A DNA stretch of 64,000 nt. Origin: Woeseiaceae bacterium. Lineage in GTDB: Bacteria; Pseudomonadota; Gammaproteobacteria; Steroidobacterales; Woeseiaceae. Shown one piece after another: positions 41,145 through 51,552 of this stretch. Positions within the stretch are counted from its first letter, which is position 1; each line of letters opens with the position of its first letter. The stretch is taken from positions 1-64,000 of the forward strand of contig JAOIZZ010000004.1 of the NCBI GenBank assembly GCA_028227395.1, in the 5' to 3' direction. The notes below the pieces were generated by a model. That model did no database searches. It was given only the letters and a program-made list of their open reading frames with translations, and had not been told where the DNA came from. The translations under genes and the position numbers were made by a program.

Positions 41145-42188
41145 TCATTCTAGCAAATCACGGTTAATATTTTTATCTTGATTGGTTGGATTTAATCCAA
41201 AATGCAAATAGGCGTTCTTCATAGCAACTCGTCCACGTGAGGTTCTCATTATAAATCCTTGTTGAATTAAATAGGGTTCTACTACATCTTCTATAGTTCC
41301 GCGTTCTTCACCCAATGCAGCAGCAAGACTCTCGATTCCAACAGGGCCACCATCAAACTTTTCAATTACTGCTAATAATAACCTTCTATCCATAGTATCA
41401 AAACCATTTGGATCAACCTCCAGCATGTCCAATGCATCATTTGCTACCTGTTCTGTGACTTTTCCGTCAGCTTTGACCTCTGCATAATCCCTCACTCTTC
41501 TTAGCAAACGATTAACAATTCTTGGGGTACCTCTGGCTCTCTTGGATAATTGGTCACTTCCACCATCATCTAAATCTAAATTCATGATACTTGCTGATCG
41601 ATTAGCAATTTGAGCTAATTCATCAATTTCATAAAAATTTAATCTTTGTACAATACCGAATCTATCCCTTAATGGTGATGTTAATAATCCAGCTCTGGTA
41701 GTTGCTCCAACTAGAGTAAATGGAGGAAGATCTAATTTAATTGAACGAGCTGCCGGACCTTCGCCAATCATTATATCTAACTGGAAATCTTCCATAGCCG
41801 GATACAAGATCTCTTCAACCACTGCATTCAAACGATGTATTTCATCAATAAAGAGGACGTCATTTGGTTCGAGGTTTGTAAGCAAAGCTGCAAGATCTCC
41901 TGGGCGCTCAAGAACAGGTCCAGATGTTTGTTTTAACTTAACTCCCATCTCATGAGCAATAATATGCGCCAATGTTGTTTTACCCAATCCAGGAGGTCCA
42001 AATATCAATACATGATCTAATGACTCAGATCTTTTACGAGCCGCCTCAATAAAAATCTCCATTTGCTCACGCATGCTTTTTTGACCCACATATTCTGCGA
42101 GTGTTTTTGGTCTTATCGCCCGATCAAAAGCCTTATCCTCAGTAGCTTCGTCCCCACTGATTAATCGATCATGCTCAATATTATTCAT
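41145..42188 (-). CDS. ruvB: Holliday junction branch migration helicase RuvB
   Basis: '[11 protein letters not shown]', '[16 protein letters not shown]', 'FIDEIHRL'. Confidence 0.97.
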   Translation of the reverse strand: MNNIEHDRLISGDEATEDKAFDRAIRPKTLAEYVGQKSMREQMEIFIEAARKRSESLDHVLIFGPPGLGKTTLAHIIAHEMGVKLKQTSGPVLERPGDLAALLTNLEPNDVLFIDEIHRLNAVVEEILYPAMEDFQLDIMIGEGPAARSIKLDLPPFTLVGATTRAGLLTSPLRDRFGIVQRLNFYEIDELAQIANRSASIMNLDLDDGGSDQLSKRARGTPRIVNRLLRRVRDYAEVKADGKVTEQVANDALDMLEVDPNGFDTMDRRLLLAVIEKFDGGPVGIESLAAALGEERGTIEDVVEPYLIQQGFIMRTSRGRVAMKNAYLHFGLNPTNQDKNINRDLLE

Positions 42189-42779
42189 TTAATCTACAAC
42201 CTTTTTCAAAGCATGCCTTATCATTTGACTCACCGTTAAATCATCATCCTTGATGGATGTCATTAATTTTTTTATCTCGGGAGCCTTATAACCCAGCGCT
42301 AGCAACGCATCAAAAGCCTCTTCTCTGGCGCTATTAGCGTTAATTTTCTGATGCCCAGTTGATGGACTATCCACAAGATCGATGAGTCGATCTCGCATTT
42401 CTATAACCAACCTTTCAGCTGTCTTTTTTCCAACACCAGGAATTTTAACTAACGAACCGCTATCTTCCGTTCTCACACAACGCTCAAAATCATTTACACT
42501 CATTGAAGATAATATTGCTAGAGCAAGCTTCGCACCAACGCCGCTTATTTTTAAGAGCATTCTAAATAAATATCTGTCATTAAGGTTAGAAAAACCAAAT
42601 AATGTGTGAGCATCCTCTCTCACTTGCAGGTGCGTGTAGAGAAAAATATCCTGATCTAGTGCGGGCATTTCAATAAAGGTTGTGGATGGGACCTCCACTT
42701 CATAACCAATACCATTAACCTCAATAAGTACTTGTGGTGATTGTTTAATTAAAATCTTGCCTTTTATTGACCCAATCAT
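42189..42779 (-). CDS. ruvA: Holliday junction branch migration protein RuvA
   Basis: 'MIGSIKGKIL...YEVEVP', HhH 'KIPGVGKKTAERLVIEMRDRL'. Confidence 0.97.
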   Translation of the reverse strand: MIGSIKGKILIKQSPQVLIEVNGIGYEVEVPSTTFIEMPALDQDIFLYTHLQVREDAHTLFGFSNLNDRYLFRMLLKISGVGAKLALAILSSMSVNDFERCVRTEDSGSLVKIPGVGKKTAERLVIEMRDRLIDLVDSPSTGHQKINANSAREEAFDALLALGYKAPEIKKLMTSIKDDDLTVSQMIRHALKKVVD

Positions 42780-42789
42780 TACTGCACCA

Positions 42790-43293
42790 TTAGCTTATAG
42801 CTCTTAGGGAATCTTGCATCGCTCTTTCATTACTATAACAAATAGCTGCTGCAATGGCGTCCGCGGCATCTTCTGCCGGAGTACCATCAAGATTTAATAG
42901 TGATACAACCATATGCTGAACCTGCTCCTTTGATGCTGCCCCAGTGCCAACTACCCCTTTTTTTATTTCTCTTGGAGAATACTCAAATACATTCATATCA
43001 AAATCAAATGTTGCGCACAAAGCGGCAGCTCTAGCATGGCCCAGTTTTAATGCACTTGAAGGATTTTTATGCACAAAAACACTTTCAATAGCCATGATGT
43101 CAGGATTATATTCCTTTATGAGTGCACGTACAGATTGATGAATTACTTTTAGGCGATCAGTAAAGTCGCCATCGGTACTTTTGATAACTCCACTTGTTAT
43201 ATATTTGAGCTGACCACCAACCAAATCAATCAGACCAAATCCCGTCTTTCTTGAACCAGGATCAATACCTAATATTCGTTGGTTAGTTTTCAA
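42790..43293 (-). CDS. ruvC: Holliday junction resolvase RuvC
   Basis: 'ILGIDPGSRKTGFGLI', 'AIESVFVHKNPSSALKLGHARAAALCA'. Confidence 0.97.
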   Translation of the reverse strand: MKTNQRILGIDPGSRKTGFGLIDLVGGQLKYITSGVIKSTDGDFTDRLKVIHQSVRALIKEYNPDIMAIESVFVHKNPSSALKLGHARAAALCATFDFDMNVFEYSPREIKKGVVGTGAASKEQVQHMVVSLLNLDGTPAEDAADAIAAAICYSNERAMQDSLRAIS

Positions 43294-43303
43294 TAATATA
43301 GCC

Positions 43304-44047
43304 TCATAATTTTGCTAAAATTTCATCCGTAATTTCTGCATTACTATAAACAGTTTGAACATCATCAAGATCCTCTAGAGCTGATGTCATTTTTATCATC
43401 GTTGCGGCTTCATGCTCGTTTAAATTGGTAATAGTTGAGCATCGCCATGTTATTTCTTTGTTATCAGGCTCATGATCAGCCGCTATCATGACTTTAACCA
43501 AAGCTTCATAATTACTTGGGTCAACAATAATCTCGATTGAACCATCATCCTCAGTAATAAGATCATCAGCTCCTGCATCTATTGCAATTTCCATCAACGC
43601 ATCTTCATCGGCATCTTGATTGTAGGTTAATATACCCAAAGATTTAAACATATAAGCAACAGATCCGTCAGCCCCCATATTCCCTGAGAATTTACTGAAT
43701 GCATGCCTAACATCCGCAACTGTTCTATTCTTATTGTCGGTCAAACAATCAACTATAACTGCAGCTCCTCCTGGACCATAACCCTCATAACGTATTTCAA
43801 TATAATCAATACCTTCTAGTTCTCCTGCGCCACGCTTGATTGCTTTAGCAATGTTGTCTTTTGGCATACTTTGAGATTTACCTTTCTCAACAGCCATCCT
43901 TAATCTAGGGTTCGAATTTAAATCTGAGCCACCTAATTTTGCAGCAATAGTTATTTCACGGATCAATTTGGTAAATAATTTACCTCTTTTTTTATCTTGA
44001 GCGCCCTTTCGATGCTGGATATTTGCCCATTTACTATGACCTGCCAT
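43304..44047 (-). CDS. yebC: YebC/PmpR family regulatory/translation factor
   Basis: 'MAGHSKWANIQHRKGAQDKKRGKLFTKLIREI'. Confidence 0.97.
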   Translation of the reverse strand: MAGHSKWANIQHRKGAQDKKRGKLFTKLIREITIAAKLGGSDLNSNPRLRMAVEKGKSQSMPKDNIAKAIKRGAGELEGIDYIEIRYEGYGPGGAAVIVDCLTDNKNRTVADVRHAFSKFSGNMGADGSVAYMFKSLGILTYNQDADEDALMEIAIDAGADDLITEDDGSIEIIVDPSNYEALVKVMIAADHEPDNKEITWRCSTITNLNEHEAATMIKMTSALEDLDDVQTVYSNAEITDEILAKL

Positions 44048-44402
44048 AAAATAGTTTCCATTTTTATTTAATTATCTAATTGTTATCATACCGTTTAAAC
44101 CTATCGTAATCACCATCAATAAAGTCAAACTTGATAGTAATTCGCAACTTGATAATTATGATATAAGACATCCTTCTGTTATTGATTAGAATCTTCTCTT
44201 CTTAACAATAGCCCTCCATTAGATTATAAATTATTAGCTAGAGGTGAGGGTTAAACATACAAGATTTGATTGATTATTTCTTTGAGAATAGTTAAGCCCA
44301 ATCCCTATCGAAATATGGCAACAGTGAAACTTAGTTCAAATAATCCAAAATTCAGATCAATACTAAATAAATTAAATAAAAATTAATAACGCCATAATAA
44401 AA

Positions 44403-45833
44403 TTATTTTTTATTCGGGTAATTCAAAGCACGCTTATCGACAGCCAGAGATGCCTCATGAATAGCTTCAGATAAGCTAGGGTGGGCATGGATTGTTCTTT
44501 GAATGTCTTCAGAGCTGGCTTCAAACTCCATTGCTAAAACGACCTCGCCAATCAACTCTCCAGCCATGGGACCTATGATATGCACACCTAAAATTTGATC
44601 ATTCTCTTTTGATGAGATCATCTTAACCATTCCAGAGGTTTGCTCCATAGCTTTTGCACGGCCGCTTGCAGCAAACGGAAATAATCCAACTTTATACTCG
44701 ATGTTTGCATTTTTTAACTCAAGTTCATTTTTTCCAGCCCATGCAATCTCAGGTGAGGTATAAATAACCGAAGGAATGATATCGTAATTTAGCTCTGCAA
44801 TATCGCCCGCGATTATTTCAGCGACCATAACCCCTTCTTCAGAACCCTTATGTGCAAGCATTGGCCCTCTAACACAATCACCAATTGCATAAACATTGGG
44901 GATGCTTGTCTGGCATTGTTTATCCACATTAATGCGGCCTGATTCATCTAAAGTAACACCGCTATCGATTGAGAATAGATTATCTGTATGAGGTTTTCTG
45001 CCAACCGCAACCACCACACGATCAAATTGTTTCTCAATCTTTTCATCATCTTTTATATAAGTTAATTTAACGCTTGATTTAGTTTTGTGAGCAGCAGTAA
45101 CTTTTGCATCAAGATGAAGATTTAAACCCAGCTTAATAAATTGTTTTTTTGCTTCTTTTGCAATATCTCGATCAACTAGACTTAAAAATTCTGGTGAAGC
45201 TTCAAATATATCAACTTTAGACCCAAGCCTACCCCAAACACTCCCCAACTCTAATCCGATTACACCTGCTCCCACAACAGCAAGACTAGATGGCACTTCT
45301 GTAAAATCTAATGCACCCCATGAATCCACTATTCGCTTCTCATCAAATGGAATTGCTTTTAATTCTATAGGTGACGAACCTGAAGCAAGCACGATGTGCT
45401 TTCCCTGAAGTGTATTGATATCACCTTTTGAATCTGTAAATTCAACTTGATTTAATCCCATGAATTTACCATGCCCCACCAACGCTTCTATCTTATTTAC
45501 TTTCAAAAGCCCTGCCACACCGCCAGTTAATTGTTTAACGATATCATTCTTACGTTTTTGCATTGCTTTGATATCTATTACTGGAGTATTAATATTAATG
45601 CCATGATCAGAAAACTCATGCGAAGCTCGATGAAAAAGCTCTGAAGACTCCAGAAGAGCTTTTGATGGAATACATCCAGCATTTAAACAAGTACCACCAA
45701 ATGAACTAGATCCATCTCGATTTTTCCACTTATCTATACAAGCGACACTAAGGCCGTATTGACTAGCACGTATTGCTGCAATATACCCAGAAGGTCCTCC
45801 ACCAATAACAATTACATCAAAATTTTTATTCAC
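44403..45833 (-). CDS. lpdA: Dihydrolipoyl dehydrogenase
   Basis: 'FGGTCLNAGCIPSKALLESS' redox motif; follows sucB. Confidence 0.96.
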   Translation of the reverse strand: MNKNFDVIVIGGGPSGYIAAIRASQYGLSVACIDKWKNRDGSSSFGGTCLNAGCIPSKALLESSELFHRASHEFSDHGININTPVIDIKAMQKRKNDIVKQLTGGVAGLLKVNKIEALVGHGKFMGLNQVEFTDSKGDINTLQGKHIVLASGSSPIELKAIPFDEKRIVDSWGALDFTEVPSSLAVVGAGVIGLELGSVWGRLGSKVDIFEASPEFLSLVDRDIAKEAKKQFIKLGLNLHLDAKVTAAHKTKSSVKLTYIKDDEKIEKQFDRVVVAVGRKPHTDNLFSIDSGVTLDESGRINVDKQCQTSIPNVYAIGDCVRGPMLAHKGSEEGVMVAEIIAGDIAELNYDIIPSVIYTSPEIAWAGKNELELKNANIEYKVGLFPFAASGRAKAMEQTSGMVKMISSKENDQILGVHIIGPMAGELIGEVVLAMEFEASSEDIQRTIHAHPSLSEAIHEASLAVDKRALNYPNKK

Positions 45834-45842
45834 TTTGAATTC

Positions 45843-47084
45843 TCAAATTTCAAGCATTAAGCGTTCAGGATCTTCGAGTGACTCCTTGATACTGACCAAG
45901 AAAAGGACCGCCTCCCTTCCATCTATGATTCGGTGATCATAGGTAAGGGCAACATACATCATAGGGCGAATAACTATCTTACCATCCACAACAACTGGCC
46001 GCTCTTTAATGCCATGCATACCAAGAATTGCACTTTGTGGTGAATTAAGTATCGGAGTAGAAATGAGCGAGCCAAATGTTCCGCCATTTGTAATTGTGAA
46101 TGTTCCGCCAGTGAGATCTTCCATTGTAATTGAGCCATTTTTTGCCTTAATGGCGAGTTCGGCTATCGATCTTTCAATTTCGGCAAAACTCAATTCGTCT
46201 AGATTTTTTATTACTGGAACCATCAAACCTCGCTCAGAGGAAACTGCAATTCCAATATCATAGCGATCATGATAAACAATATCCTGATCATCAATTGAGG
46301 CATTTATAATTGGAAATTTTTTCAAAGCTTCGACTGATGCTTTACTAAAAAAGGACATAAAGCCAAGCTTTACCGAATGCTCCTCAAGGAAGGATTTTTT
46401 ATACTTTTTTCTAAGCTCCATCACTTCAAACAAATCTATTTCATTAAAACTGGTAAGCATGGCTGAATTAGTTTGGGCTTCAACCATTCGTTCTGCAATT
46501 TTTGCCCTTAACCTGGTCATCGGAACACGTTGTTCATCTTTACTAGCGGGCTCTTTAGCAGCAACAGGTGCTTGATGAAGAGGCATATCAATATCATTGG
46601 ACCTGACGCTCTCTCCTTCGTCATCTCTAAGGTAACCTAATATATCTGTTTTTGTTATACGCCCATCTTTTCCACTTCCATTAATCATAGATGCATCAAG
46701 ATCATGTTCTTTGAGTAACACTTTTACAGAAGGGCTAATCTTTTTATCCTTACTATCATTTTTTGACGTACCAGGTGCTGAGTTATCTTTGCTTGATAAT
46801 AAAACATCATTTGCATGATCATTGTTTTTACTAGCACTGACTCCTAATGACTCTGTCATAACCGCCAATATATCGCCCGCCTTAACAACGCTCCCATCTT
46901 TAATTTTTATCTCAGTCAAGATTCCCGATTTTGGTGATGGCACTTCCAAAACAACCTTATCTGTCTCAAGATCCACTAGATTTTCATCACGAGACACTTG
47001 GTCGCCGGTTTTTTTATGCCAATTGATTAATGTAGCATCTGCAACAGACTCTGGCAGTGGTGGGACTTTTATTTCTATTGTCAT
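45843..47084 (-). CDS. sucB: 2-oxoglutarate dehydrogenase E2 (dihydrolipoyl succinyltransferase)
   Basis: Lipoyl '[17 protein letters not shown]', catalytic '[15 protein letters not shown]'. Confidence 0.96.
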   Translation of the reverse strand: MTIEIKVPPLPESVADATLINWHKKTGDQVSRDENLVDLETDKVVLEVPSPKSGILTEIKIKDGSVVKAGDILAVMTESLGVSASKNNDHANDVLLSSKDNSAPGTSKNDSKDKKISPSVKVLLKEHDLDASMINGSGKDGRITKTDILGYLRDDEGESVRSNDIDMPLHQAPVAAKEPASKDEQRVPMTRLRAKIAERMVEAQTNSAMLTSFNEIDLFEVMELRKKYKKSFLEEHSVKLGFMSFFSKASVEALKKFPIINASIDDQDIVYHDRYDIGIAVSSERGLMVPVIKNLDELSFAEIERSIAELAIKAKNGSITMEDLTGGTFTITNGGTFGSLISTPILNSPQSAILGMHGIKERPVVVDGKIVIRPMMYVALTYDHRIIDGREAVLFLVSIKESLEDPERLMLEI

Positions 47085-47135
47085 TACTTTTAAATCCTAT
47101 TTTTTTGAAAATATAATTAAACTTATTAGATTAAT

Positions 47136-49943
47136 TTATATCCCTAAGGCATTGATAATTAGATTTTTTTGCTGCTCAAGATGTAACTTAGATAAACCAG
47201 TAGCAGGTGCGGCAGCACCTCGTCTTCCCGAGTATACTAGGTCTTGATTTTCAATCGCATGCTGCAATCGATGTCGAATCTGGTACCAAGCCCCTTGATT
47301 CTGAGGCTCCTCTTGGCACCACACCACCTCTTTAAGATTAGGGTATTTATTTATAACAGCAGCATATTCATCTATCGGAAATGGATACAATTGCTCTATA
47401 CGCACAATTGCCACATCATCTAAGTCTTCTTGAGCTCTCATTTGATCTAAATCAAAATAAATTTTTCCACTGCATAATACCAATCGTTTAACTTTTTTAT
47501 CTTTTAGGTCATGCTGATCTTCAATTATTTGCATAAAGCGACCATTTGTTAATTCTTTAATATCTGAAACAGAAGCTTTATTTCTCAACATGCTTTTTGG
47601 AGACATTACGATTAGTGGTTTCCTGTACCCACCGACCATTTGTCTTCTGAGCATATGAAACATTTGTGCTGGTGTTGATGGAACACATACTTGCATATTA
47701 TTCTCTGCGCATAATTGCAAAAAACGCTCCAATCGTGCTGACGAATGTTCAGGGCCTTGGCCTTCAAAACCATGCGGTAGCAATAAAGTCAATCCACATA
47801 ATCTGCCCCATTTTGTTTCTCCGGAGCTAATAAACTGATCAATAATCACCTGTGCACCATTAGCAAAATCACCAAATTGAGCTTCCCAAATGACAAGTGT
47901 ATTCGAATGTGTTGTAGCATAGCCATACTCAAAGCCCAATACTGCTTCTTCAGATAAATAAGAATCTATAACTCGAAATTCACCTGAATCTTTAATACTG
48001 TGCAAAGGGACATATTTATCCTTGTTACGCTGATTATACAAAACAGCATGCCTATGAAAGAATGTTCCACGTGAACTATCTTGCCCTGTTACGCGACAGT
48101 TATAACCTTCATTGATCAAACTCGCATAAGCCATACTTTCGGCAAAACCCCAATCCATCGGTAATTTATTTGCCGCCATTAATGATCGAAGTTCCATTAT
48201 TTTTTGAACTCGATCGTGCAAAATCATGTCTTCTGGAATTATGGTAAGAGCTGCAGCCAGTTTTTCTGTGGTTTTCTTTGATATTTTTGTTTCAATCTTT
48301 TTAGTCAAATCCTTTTGCTCAAAACGGCTCCAATCAGCCGTATAATCATCGCCAATCATCCCTAAAGATAATTTTGGTACAGGCTTACCTTGATCCAAAA
48401 GATCTCGATAATCATCCTGCATGATTGAAGGTTTGTTTGTGTCAATAATATTGATCTCAACTAATTTATTAGCATAGATTTGCCTTGGTGTTTTATGCTG
48501 TTTAATTTTAGAGTACATCAGAGGTTGTGTAGCGCTCGGTTCATCAGCCTCATTATGCCCTTGACGTCGATAACAAACTAAGTCGATAACCACGTCTTTT
48601 TTAAATTTACGTCGATAATCCATTGCTAGGCGTGTCACGTATATCACCGCCTCTGGATCATCTCCATTTACATGAAAAATTGGTGCCTCAATCATTTTTG
48701 CAATATCACTACAGTAAGGTGTGGACCTCGCATATGACGGCTTACTTGTCGTAAAACCAATTTGATTGTTTACAACTATATGAAGAGTTCCTCCAGTTCT
48801 AAAACCATCTACTTGAGACATTTGAAAAGTCTCAGTAACGACACCTTGACCAGCAAATGCCGCATCACCATGTATCAAAATTGGAAGAACTTGGTTGTGC
48901 TCAGAATCGCCACGACGATCTTGACGAGCCTTTACTGAGCCCTCTACCACTGGGTTAACTATCTCTAAATGTGACGGATTAAACGCCAATGAAACATGAA
49001 CATTACCTCCATCAGTTTTAATATCTCCTGAAAAACCAAGATGATATTTGACATCTCCAGTTCCAGTCATGTCTGGGTCGATTTTTTCTTCAAATTTATC
49101 AAATAACTCATCTGGTGATTGACCTAGGACATTCACCAGAACACTCAACCTTCCTCGATGTGCCATACCGATAACTACTTCTCTTACACCAGTTTCACCT
49201 GATCGTTGAATCGCATCAGAAAGTAACGGAATAAGGCTATCACCGCCCTCTAGAGAAAACCTCTTTTGACCAACAAACCTAGTATGCAAATATCTTTCTA
49301 TTCCTTCTGCAGCGGTCAATTGCTCTAAGATCGATATTTTTTCAGGATCAGAAAAATCAAATGATGAAGCTTCTTTCTCGTATCGCGTTCTTAGCCATAT
49401 ACGCTCCTTTGCTCTGGATAAATGAGCAAATTCAACACCAATTTTTTCGCAATATATTTTTTTCAGCAAGACGAGTAAATCTCTAAGCTTCATTCTTGAA
49501 CTTTTGGTACCCGCAAAACCGCTCGTAGAAAATTCATCATTTAAGTCTTCTTCCGTCAGCCCCAAGTAATCTAGTTTAAATACCCCAGGAGCTTTTCTTT
49601 CCATCATACCCAGTGGATCGATATCAGCAATTTGATGCCCCCTGAGAGTATAAACTTGAATTAATCTTGACACTGCTGCTTGTTTGTCAGCACCGACCTC
49701 ATTTTGTTTGAGTATTTTTTTAGCATTCTTTAATTTGGGTCGTGATTTATTTCTTAAATTTTCTTTTACTGAAGCATGCAATGCATCGCTTTCTTCACGC
49801 GGATATGTTGAAAAGTATTTTTGCCATTCTGATGAAACAGATTGCTCATCAGTTAGGTATGCCTCATACATCGCTTCAATAGCTGATGCATTAACACCCG
49901 AAAGACCGCTTGTGCGGTTTAGCTCTTTTAAAGATTTACTCAT
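47136..49943 (-). CDS. sucA: 2-oxoglutarate dehydrogenase E1
   Basis: 'VIGMAHRGRLSVLVNVLG', 'DGFRTGGTLHIVVNNQIGFTT', 'FLQLCAENNMQVCVPSTPAQ'. Confidence 0.97.
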   Translation of the reverse strand: MSKSLKELNRTSGLSGVNASAIEAMYEAYLTDEQSVSSEWQKYFSTYPREESDALHASVKENLRNKSRPKLKNAKKILKQNEVGADKQAAVSRLIQVYTLRGHQIADIDPLGMMERKAPGVFKLDYLGLTEEDLNDEFSTSGFAGTKSSRMKLRDLLVLLKKIYCEKIGVEFAHLSRAKERIWLRTRYEKEASSFDFSDPEKISILEQLTAAEGIERYLHTRFVGQKRFSLEGGDSLIPLLSDAIQRSGETGVREVVIGMAHRGRLSVLVNVLGQSPDELFDKFEEKIDPDMTGTGDVKYHLGFSGDIKTDGGNVHVSLAFNPSHLEIVNPVVEGSVKARQDRRGDSEHNQVLPILIHGDAAFAGQGVVTETFQMSQVDGFRTGGTLHIVVNNQIGFTTSKPSYARSTPYCSDIAKMIEAPIFHVNGDDPEAVIYVTRLAMDYRRKFKKDVVIDLVCYRRQGHNEADEPSATQPLMYSKIKQHKTPRQIYANKLVEINIIDTNKPSIMQDDYRDLLDQGKPVPKLSLGMIGDDYTADWSRFEQKDLTKKIETKISKKTTEKLAAALTIIPEDMILHDRVQKIMELRSLMAANKLPMDWGFAESMAYASLINEGYNCRVTGQDSSRGTFFHRHAVLYNQRNKDKYVPLHSIKDSGEFRVIDSYLSEEAVLGFEYGYATTHSNTLVIWEAQFGDFANGAQVIIDQFISSGETKWGRLCGLTLLLPHGFEGQGPEHSSARLERFLQLCAENNMQVCVPSTPAQMFHMLRRQMVGGYRKPLIVMSPKSMLRNKASVSDIKELTNGRFMQIIEDQHDLKDKKVKRLVLCSGKIYFDLDQMRAQEDLDDVAIVRIEQLYPFPIDEYAAVINKYPNLKEVVWCQEEPQNQGAWYQIRHRLQHAIENQDLVYSGRRGAAAPATGLSKLHLEQQKNLIINALGI

Positions 49944-50174
49944 TAGATGCTGTCAATGACGCTCATGCTATGTAAATATTTATTATCAACTGTACTAAAA
50001 AAAAGTAGTGTATCGCATGACCAGCACATTAAAAAGTAAAATTATCAATTAATATGATAGATTAATATTAAGTCATTTCATTTGTTGGTCTAGAGGTATA
50101 AATAATAAAAAAAATAGTAACAAAATACCTCTCAACTTGTATGATAATTAATATTGGTTTTGACTGATAATTTA

Positions 50175-50192
50175 ATAAAGAACATTCTTTAT
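50175..50192. promoter_or_regulatory. Perfect 8-bp inverted repeat overlapping the alkB start codon
   Basis: ATAAAGAA-CA-TTCTTTAT; ends inside the ATG at 50191. Confidence 0.4.
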
Positions 50193-51372
50193 GAAGACCT
50201 ATAACGCTTACTCAAAAACAGGCTTAAAGATATCTTACAAGGATAAAAAACGATGGGTTTGGTTACTATCATCCATCTTTCCTTTGTAAGCGATAGCTGG
50301 AATATACGGTCACCATATTACCGGCAATCAATTATGGTTACTTTTACCGCTTATATTTATATATATATTAGCTCCATTACTTGATTTTATTCTTGAGGAA
50401 GACACCAATAATCCGCCAGAAGAAGTCACCCTTCTGCTTGATTCTGACAGTTACTATAAAATTTTAACCTACATTGCAGTCCCTATGCACTTCATCGTTT
50501 TAATTGCAGCTGCTTGGTGGATAAGCATTAATCAACTAGATTGGTGGGGATATCTTAGTCTTTCAATAGTAGCTGGTAATATAAGTGGTCTTGGGATTAA
50601 TACGGGCCATGAGCTTGGTCACAAAAAGGGTAAATTTGAGAAAACCTTAGCAAAACTTGTACTTGCAGTTCCATTTTATGGTCATTTCACTATTGACCAT
50701 AATCAAGGGCATCACCGGGATGTGGCTACCCCAATCGATGGTTCTAGCTCTAGAATGGGGGAAAATTTCTATGCTTTTGTATGCAGGGAAATTCCAGCTG
50801 CCATCACCAGATCTTTCAAAACTGAAAACATAAGATTACAGCGAAGAAAACAAGATTTTCTGTGTTTTGATAATCAAATTTTTCAATCTTATGTGATTTC
50901 AACCATCTTACAAGGATCTATTATTGTAATGTTTGGCCTACAAATTATTCCCTTCCTTTTTATTCATAATATTTTTGCTTGGCTCCAGTTAAGCAGTGCA
51001 AATTATATTGAACATTATGGCTTACTCCGCCAAAAAGACGGATTAGATCATTATGAACGCTGCAAGCCTCATCATTCTTGGAATAGTAATCATGTTTTCA
51101 GCAACTTGGTGCTTTTTCACCTTCAGCGCCACTCAGATCATCACACGCATCCAACTAGGCGATACCAATCATTGAAGAGTTATGATGATCTCCCATCTTT
51201 ACCAAATGGTTATCTGGGTTGTTACTTAGTAGCTTATATTCCTTGGCTATGGTTTTATATAATGGACAAAAAACTACTCAAACTAAGCCATATTAATGGT
51301 GATCTCAGCAAAGTTAATTTAGATCCTAGAAAAAAAATGACGCTTATAAAAAAATATCAAGAATATAACTAA
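50191..51372 (+). pseudogene. alkB: Alkane 1-monooxygenase (AlkB family) with in-frame premature TAA at codon 33
   Basis: Reading from ATG 50191: MKTYNAYSKTGLKISYKDKKRWVWLLSSIFPL*AIAGIYGHHITG...LAPLLDFILEEDTNNPPEE... continuous with the ORF-track protein from 50485; His motifs GHELGHKK, HNQGHHRDVATP, NYIEHYGL, LQRHSDHHTHPTRRYQ. Confidence 0.75.
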
Positions 51373-51375
51373 ATC

Positions 51376-51546
51376 ATGACTAAACACCAATGCCCAGAAT
51401 GTGCTTATACCTATGATGCTAGTATTGGTGATGAATATGAAGGTTACCTTCCTGGCACTCTCTTTAAGGACCTTCCTGATGATTTTTTTTGCCCTGATTG
51501 CAGCGTCAGATTTAAAATAGACTTCATAGAGGTAGATTCAATATAA
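51376..51546 (+). CDS. Rubredoxin (56 aa), not in ORF track
   Basis: MTKHQCPECAYTYDASIGDEYEGYLPGTLFKDLPDDFFCPDCSVRFKIDFIEVDSI*; two CxxC motifs, PGTxFxDLPDD signature; starts 3 nt after alkB stop. Confidence 0.92.
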   Translation: MTKHQCPECAYTYDASIGDEYEGYLPGTLFKDLPDDFFCPDCSVRFKIDFIEVDSI

Positions 51547-51552
51547 TTACTT

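Noticed and set aside
44048-44402. 355-nt intergenic gap before yebC examined for an ncRNA
   Set aside because: Only a short ACTTGATA direct repeat seen; no recognisable conserved RNA structure.
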